Assembly (NCBI GenBank): GCA_946478895.1
Contig: CAMLDY010000080.1
Coordinates: 1 to 11,587, forward strand
Direction: 5' to 3'
Length of the DNA stretch: 11,587 nucleotides
From: an uncultured Gemmatimonadota bacterium
GTDB lineage: Bacteria > Gemmatimonadota > Gemmatimonadetes > Gemmatimonadales > Gemmatimonadaceae
Positions 8,063-11,587 of the stretch are shown in pieces. Within the stretch, counting starts at the first letter, position 1. Each line of letters starts with the position of its first letter. The notes under the pieces are model-generated. The model was not told the DNA's origin and made no database searches. It saw only the letters and a program-made list of their open reading frames with translations. The translations under genes and the position numbers were made by a program.

Positions 8063-9825
8063 GCTTTCATCCGAACGACGTTGCTCGCCGCGCGCGATGG
8101 AGCTCCTGGGCATTGGTGGCCGGATTCCTGATCCTCGTCGGCGCGTTCTTCAAGACGCAGGTGATTCAGTACAAGCAGTACGTGATGCAGTCCGAGGAGA
8201 ACCGGCTGCGTCCCATTCCGCTGCCGGCACCGCGTGGAATCATCTACGACCGCCACGGCCAGGTCATCGCCGAGAATCTTCCGGCGTACTCGGTCTCGAT
8301 CACGGCTCCGAACGTCGACAGCTTGCGCGGCGCGCTGAATCAGCTCGCGCCCACCCTGCAGCTCACCAACAACGACATCAATCTCGCCATCCGGCGCTAT
8401 CGTCGGGCGCCGACCCGCCCGACGGTGATCATTCCCGATGCGTCGATCGACATCGTGTCGGTACTGGAGGAGCACCGTCTCGATTTCCCACGGCTGATCA
8501 TCCAGTCGGTGCCGAAGCGCTACTACCCCGATGGCCCCGTCGTCGCGTCTTTCGTCGGTTACACCGGCGAAATCTCGGAGTCGGAGCTCAACGAGCCGAA
8601 GTACGCGAACTACAAGCCCGGCCAGCAGATCGGGAAGGGCGGACTGGAGAAGCAGTACGAGTCGATTCTGCATGGCAAGGAAGGCGTGCGCTTCGACGAA
8701 GTAGATGCGCGCGGCCGTCCGGTGCGCGGGGAAGGACCGCGGCCCGATCTGGATCCCGAAGGGGCACCGCCGCTCTACACCAACATCGATCTGGATCTGC
8801 AGCGATTCACGGCGGCGATCTTCGCCGATTCGCTGCAGGGCGGCGCGGTGGCGATCGATCCGAGCACCGGCGAAGTTCTCGCGCTCTACAGCGCGCCGAG
8901 CTGGGACCCGAACAAATTCACCGGCGGAATTCCGGTCGATTACTACAAGGAGCTGCTCGAGGACAAGCGGCGTCCGCTCGTGAATAAGGCGATCCAGGGA
9001 CGATACCCGCCCGGCTCGACGTTCAAGCTCGCGACATCGGTTATCGCACTGAAGAACGGATTGGTGGGACTGAAGGAGCACATGCCGGTGCCGTGCACGG
9101 GCGGCTATCAATTCGGCAACCGTTATTTCCGCTGCTGGGACAAGCGCGGCCACGGCGCGCTCGATCTCGAGGGCGCGATCAAGCATTCGTGCGATGTCTA
9201 CTTCTATCAGCTTGGGCTGAAGGTCGGACTCAGCAAACTGATCGCCGGCGGAATCGACCTCAACATGCGAGACCGCACCGGAATCGATTTGCCGGAGGAG
9301 AATCCGCCGCTCTGGCCGTACGGTCGTGACTACTACGACAAGAAGTACGGTCCCCGTGGCTGGAGCAATGCCGAAACGCTGAACCTCTCCATCGGTCAGG
9401 GCGCCAACTCGCAAACCGTCGCGAACATGGCGCGCTTCTATAGCGCGCTCGCGATGAAGGGAATCGAGCCGCGACCGGAAATCGCGCACCTCGTTCCGCA
9501 GCGCAAACAGCTCTATCAGCTGACGGAAGCCCAGGATTCGGTGCTTCTCGAGGGCATGAAGGCGGTGCTGCAGGGCGGCGGCACGGCGGCGGCATCGGCG
9601 ATCCAGGGTCTGACCCTCGCCGGAAAGACCGGCACCGCGCAGAACACCGGCGGCGCAGATCACGGCTGGTTCGTCGGCTTCGCCCCCGCCGACAAGCCGA
9701 AGATCGTAGTGGCGGTCCTCCTGGAGTTCGGCCTTCACGGCTCCCGCGCCGCGCACATCGCATCAGCCATCATCGGCCACTATCTGAAGGTAGGACCGAT
9801 CGAAGCGACGATGGACGAGGGCTGA
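8059..9825 (+). CDS. mrdA: Penicillin-binding protein 2, peptidoglycan D,D-transpeptidase of the elongasome
   Basis: Class B PBP that cross-links glycan strands made by RodA during cell elongation. It has 588 residues. An N-terminal membrane anchor lies at about 14-32, followed by the dimerisation domain opening with APRGIIYDRHGQVIAENLP (57-75) and the transpeptidase domain from about 240. The three active-site motifs are S320-T-F-K323, S377-C-D379 (the SxD form typical of PBP2) and K523-T-G525. Cys346, Cys359, His365 and Cys378 lie near the active site. Comparable residues bind zinc in some PBP2 proteins; that is inference here. The frame is open upstream to 7657, inside mreD, but the ATG at 8059 overlapping the mreD stop (ATGA) gives the standard N-terminus. 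GGAG at 8044-8047 may be the ribosome site. Confidence 0.97.
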   Translation: MSFHPNDVARRARWSSWALVAGFLILVGAFFKTQVIQYKQYVMQSEENRLRPIPLPAPRGIIYDRHGQVIAENLPAYSVSITAPNVDSLRGALNQLAPTLQLTNNDINLAIRRYRRAPTRPTVIIPDASIDIVSVLEEHRLDFPRLIIQSVPKRYYPDGPVVASFVGYTGEISESELNEPKYANYKPGQQIGKGGLEKQYESILHGKEGVRFDEVDARGRPVRGEGPRPDLDPEGAPPLYTNIDLDLQRFTAAIFADSLQGGAVAIDPSTGEVLALYSAPSWDPNKFTGGIPVDYYKELLEDKRRPLVNKAIQGRYPPGSTFKLATSVIALKNGLVGLKEHMPVPCTGGYQFGNRYFRCWDKRGHGALDLEGAIKHSCDVYFYQLGLKVGLSKLIAGGIDLNMRDRTGIDLPEENPPLWPYGRDYYDKKYGPRGWSNAETLNLSIGQGANSQTVANMARFYSALAMKGIEPRPEIAHLVPQRKQLYQLTEAQDSVLLEGMKAVLQGGGTAAASAIQGLTLAGKTGTAQNTGGADHGWFVGFAPADKPKIVVAVLLEFGLHGSRAAHIASAIIGHYLKVGPIEATMDEG

Positions 9826-11073
9826 GTGAGCCGCCCGATCGTTTCCGATTACAAGCTTCTCGCCGCGGCCGGACTGCTGTCGCTGTTCGGCGTGGCCATG
9901 GTCTATTCGGCGGGGCAGACCGACACTCCGACCGCCGTCGCAACCGTCTACAAATCTCAGATCGTCTGGTTGCTGATCGGCATCGCCTTCGCCTACGCCG
10001 TGGGTCATTCATCGGTGCGATTCATCGAGTGGATGACCACACCGCTATACCTGTTGTCAACCTTTCTGCTCGCACTCACGCTCGTAATCGGCAAAGGCGC
10101 CGGCACCGCCGCGAGCACCAAGAGCTGGCTCGCGATCGGCAGTCACCGCATTGGTCAGCCGTCGGAGATTGCCAAAGTGACCGTAGTGCTGATGCTCGCG
10201 AAGGTGCTGTCGAATCAGCGTGAGGCGCCGAAGTCGCTGCTCGATTTGTGGAAGCCTGCCCTTGTGGTTGGAATTCCGTGGATGATCATCATGATGCAGC
10301 CCGACCTGGGCACAGGCATCGTGTTCATCGGAATCTTCTTCGCGATGCTCTACTGGGCCGGAGTAGCGTGGCCGCTTCTGATTCTGATTGCGAGCCCGGC
10401 GATCAGCCTGATCCTGTCGTTCAGTGTCGGCCTGTGGGGCGCGTGGTTCTTCATTCTGCTCGCGCTGGTGCTCTGGTACAGGCCTTATCTGATCGAAGGC
10501 ATCGTGCTGATGGTATTGAACGTCGCGACGGGCGTCATCGCGCCGATCATGTGGGAGAAACTCGCGCCTTACCAGCAGAACCGTCTCAAGACTTTCCTGG
10601 ACCCGACCGCCGACGTTCGGGGCTCCGGCTATCACGTCATTCAATCCAAGGTTGCGATTGGCTCGGGCGGTGTCTTCGGCCAGGGCTTCACGCTCGGGAC
10701 CCAGAAGCGTCTCGCGTTTCTCCCCGAGCAGCACACGGACTTCATCTTCTCGGTAGTGGGCGAAGAGCTCGGCTTCATCGGTGTCACGGTGGCGCTGGCG
10801 CTTTTCCTCTGGCTGTTCCTCCGCATCACGCAGATCGCCGAGCGCGCCAATGATTCTTACAGCAGCCTTGTCGCTTTTGGCTTGATGTCCGGATGGTTCG
10901 TGCACGTGCTCGTCAACGTCGGCATGACTCTCAACCTGATGCCGATCACCGGCATCCCGCTGCCGTTCTTCAGCTACGGCGGCTCGTTCATGCTGGCGAG
11001 CTGGCTCGCCGTCGGCATCCTGATGCGCATCTCGGGCGAAGGGCGCGGCAGCGCCCTCTCGCTCCGCCGCTAG
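9826..11073 (+). CDS. rodA: RodA, SEDS-family peptidoglycan glycosyltransferase
   Basis: Multi-pass membrane polymerase that links lipid II into glycan strands in complex with PBP2. It has 415 residues with about ten hydrophobic helices. SEDS landmarks are KSWLAIG with IGQPSEIAK (99-117), MQPDLGTG (157-164), and the large periplasmic loop FLDPTADVRGSGYHVIQS (257-274). In that loop Asp263 matches the essential catalytic aspartate. Next come LPEQHTDFIFSVVGEELGF (299-317) and GIPLPFFSYGGS (376-387). The GTG start at 9826 directly abuts the mrdA stop, and GAGGG at 9817-9821 is the ribosome site with a short 4-base spacing. The PBP2-RodA order is the usual one. FtsW is the alternative SEDS member; the mre/PBP2 context favours RodA. 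Confidence 0.96.
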   Translation: MSRPIVSDYKLLAAAGLLSLFGVAMVYSAGQTDTPTAVATVYKSQIVWLLIGIAFAYAVGHSSVRFIEWMTTPLYLLSTFLLALTLVIGKGAGTAASTKSWLAIGSHRIGQPSEIAKVTVVLMLAKVLSNQREAPKSLLDLWKPALVVGIPWMIIMMQPDLGTGIVFIGIFFAMLYWAGVAWPLLILIASPAISLILSFSVGLWGAWFFILLALVLWYRPYLIEGIVLMVLNVATGVIAPIMWEKLAPYQQNRLKTFLDPTADVRGSGYHVIQSKVAIGSGGVFGQGFTLGTQKRLAFLPEQHTDFIFSVVGEELGFIGVTVALALFLWLFLRITQIAERANDSYSSLVAFGLMSGWFVHVLVNVGMTLNLMPITGIPLPFFSYGGSFMLASWLAVGILMRISGEGRGSALSLRR

Positions 11074-11120
11074 TTCTTTTAGCTACCAGCGCGCGCGACT
11101 TTGCTTCCCGGCGCTCGGTC

Positions 11121-11278
11121 GGCGCGGGGTGCCCTCACGCGGCCACGTTCGCTTTCCCTGCCCGCACGCTTGCGCTTAGCGGGCACCCGGAGCCCCTAAC
11201 AGCGCTCGTTCGCTCCGCTCACTCGCGGGTCTCCTCCACGCGCTCACTGTGACGGCCGCTTAGAGGGCACCCCACGCC
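11121..11278 (+). repeat. Structured repeat element, left copy
   Basis: This 158-bp unit has complementary ends: GGCGCGGGGTGCCCTC (11121-11136) pairs with GAGGGCACCCCACGCC (11263-11278) with one C-A mismatch. Inside that, GCGGCC (11139-11144) pairs with GGCCGC (11254-11259). The two stems are separated by an asymmetric internal loop, AC (11137-11138) against TTA (11260-11262). A further internal stem CGGAGC (11188-11193) / GCTCCG (11212-11217) is shared with the other copy. A 48-base stretch (11203-11250) is identical to the reverse complement of 11479-11526. The unit encodes nothing I can recognise. A mobile miniature element, a REP-like repeat or a structured RNA are all possible. Confidence 0.8.
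11155..11187 (+). repeat. Nested mini-hairpin inserted in the left repeat copy
   Basis: These 33 bases replace only 3 in the other copy. TGCCCGC (11159-11165) pairs with GCGGGCA (11179-11185). The hairpin repeats the design of the whole element: outer stem, AC (11166-11167) opposite TTA (11176-11178), then a GC/GC step. Its two arms also resemble the unit's own ends (TGCCC-x-CACGC and GCTTAG-x-GGGCACC), where the variable x pair is T-A in the unit and G-C here. Confidence 0.65.
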
Positions 11279-11451
11279 TCCCTACACAGGAGTGTAAGCC
11301 CGCGCACGCAGTTGGTCACTGCGCGCCTAGCGCGGCACGGCGGGCTTGGACACGGGACAGCCGAGCGAAGCTCGGCGCGCTCGCGCGGGTGGTCACGATC
11401 GCGCGCTGAATGGTGCCGGGGAGTTGCTTCCGATGATCTCGTTGGGAAGGA
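11279..11451. other. Hairpin-rich spacer between the two repeat copies
   Basis: No gene is visible. Hairpins seen: TACAC (11283-11287) / GTGTA (11292-11296); AAGCCCGC (11296-11303) / GCGGGCTT (11340-11347); within it CCGCGC (11300-11305) / GCGCGG (11330-11335) competing with that stem; CGCAGT (11307-11312) / ACTGCG (11318-11323); CGCGCG (11382-11387) / CGCGCG (11400-11405); CTTCC (11427-11431) / GGAAG (11445-11449). The heptamer TGGTCAC occurs twice (11313 and 11390), each time in the loop region of a GC-rich hairpin. The density of dyads exceeds what I would expect of an ordinary intergenic gap, but GC-richness raises the background. Confidence 0.55.
11361..11375. other. Tight GAA-triloop hairpin
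   Basis: CCGAGC (11361-11366) and GCTCGG (11370-11375) form six perfect pairs around a three-base GAA loop. The core GCGAAGC is a sequence known to fold into an exceptionally stable mini-hairpin in single-stranded DNA. Its role here is unknown. Confidence 0.6.
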
Positions 11452-11577
11452 GGTGCGGGGGTCCTCTAAGCGGCCGTTACAGTGAGCGCGTGGAGGAGAC
11501 CCGCGAGTGAGCGGAGCGAACGAGCGTAGTTGGGGGCTCCGACCAAGCGAACGTGGCCGCGTGAGGACCCCCGCACC
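11452..11577 (-). repeat. Structured repeat element, right copy, inverted
   Basis: This 126-bp unit lies in reverse orientation to the left copy. Its ends GGTGCGGGGGTCCTC (11452-11466) and GAGGACCCCCGCACC (11563-11577) form 15 perfect pairs. GCGGCC (11470-11475) pairs with GGCCGC (11555-11560) inside them. The internal loop, read on the minus strand, is again AC opposite TTA. Between the inner stems (79 bases), hand alignment to the left copy gives about 72 identities once the 30-base length difference is set aside. Weaker similarity continues past 11577 to the window edge, so the outer limit is not certain. Confidence 0.8.
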
Positions 11578-11587
11578 GACTGACCGG

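Noticed and set aside
7957..9756. A 599-codon open frame on the minus strand opposite mrdA and mreD
   Set aside because: It is antisense to an unmistakable PBP2 gene, its translation is Arg/Asp/Val-rich with no family motif, and long antisense frames are expected in GC-rich genes.
11040..11080. Intrinsic terminator for the rodA operon: AGGGCGC / GCGCCCT hairpin (11040-11057) and TTCTTTT (11074-11080)
   Set aside because: The hairpin is inside the rodA coding end and the T-rich stretch is 16 bases further on, interrupted by a C. It does not meet the usual geometry, so I do not call it a terminator.
11190..11205. Integron attC site, suggested by CCCCTAAC in the left repeat copy
   Set aside because: No matching GTTRRRY partner at a suitable distance, and the equivalent position in the right copy reads CCCCCAAC. 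There is no integrase or cassette-like gene in the window.
11121..11577. CRISPR array
   Set aside because: The repeats are inverted, differ in length and have no regular repeat-spacer pattern.
11401..11587. Small genes in the terminal non-coding region
   Set aside because: Short open frames run through the repeats (for example a frame continuing from 10893 to 11252) but have repeat-driven composition, no ribosome site and no protein motif.

Overview
This is a GC-rich bacterial window, almost entirely coding on the + strand, from a Gram-negative-type rod. It carries two ordinary chromosomal blocks: an RNA/protein turnover block (rpsO, pnp, an M16 zinc peptidase) and a cell-wall elongation block (ald, mreB, mreC, mreD, mrdA, rodA). 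Gene order and protein flavour suggest an environmental (soil-type) Gemmatimonadota or a related lineage. That is an impression from the proteins, not a proof; a 16S or marker-gene tree would settle it.

Layout. Positions 1-276 are non-coding apart from a possible divergent gene start at the left edge (minus strand, 35 to 1). They hold a candidate promoter and two leader hairpins in front of rpsO (277-537). A strong two-part hairpin fills the rpsO-pnp gap. pnp (616-2916) overlaps the M16 peptidase gene (2913-4181) by 4 nt, and 59 nt with an inverted repeat precede ald (4241-5356). ald overlaps mreB by 1 nt (TAATG). From there to 11073 the genes are overlapping or almost touching: mreB, mreC, mreD, mrdA (PBP2), rodA. 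This looks like one operon for the elongasome: MreB filaments, the MreC/MreD linkers, the RodA glycosyltransferase and the PBP2 transpeptidase. Alanine dehydrogenase, an enzyme of the pool of a peptidoglycan precursor amino acid, is translationally joined to its front.

Positions 11074-11587 hold no gene that I can support. They contain the most unusual object in the window: two inverted copies of a structured element (11121-11278 and 11452-11577) around a hairpin-rich spacer. Each copy has complementary ends that differ between the copies in a compensatory way. One copy carries an extra piece that looks like a miniature of the same element. A shared asymmetric internal loop (AC opposite TTA or CTA) occurs four times within about 460 bp. 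This is a good candidate for an undescribed mobile or structured-nucleic-acid repeat family.

Other points of note are a 7-bp G-rich tandem repeat embedded in the coding sequence of the PNPase tail and a long low-complexity tail on MreC.
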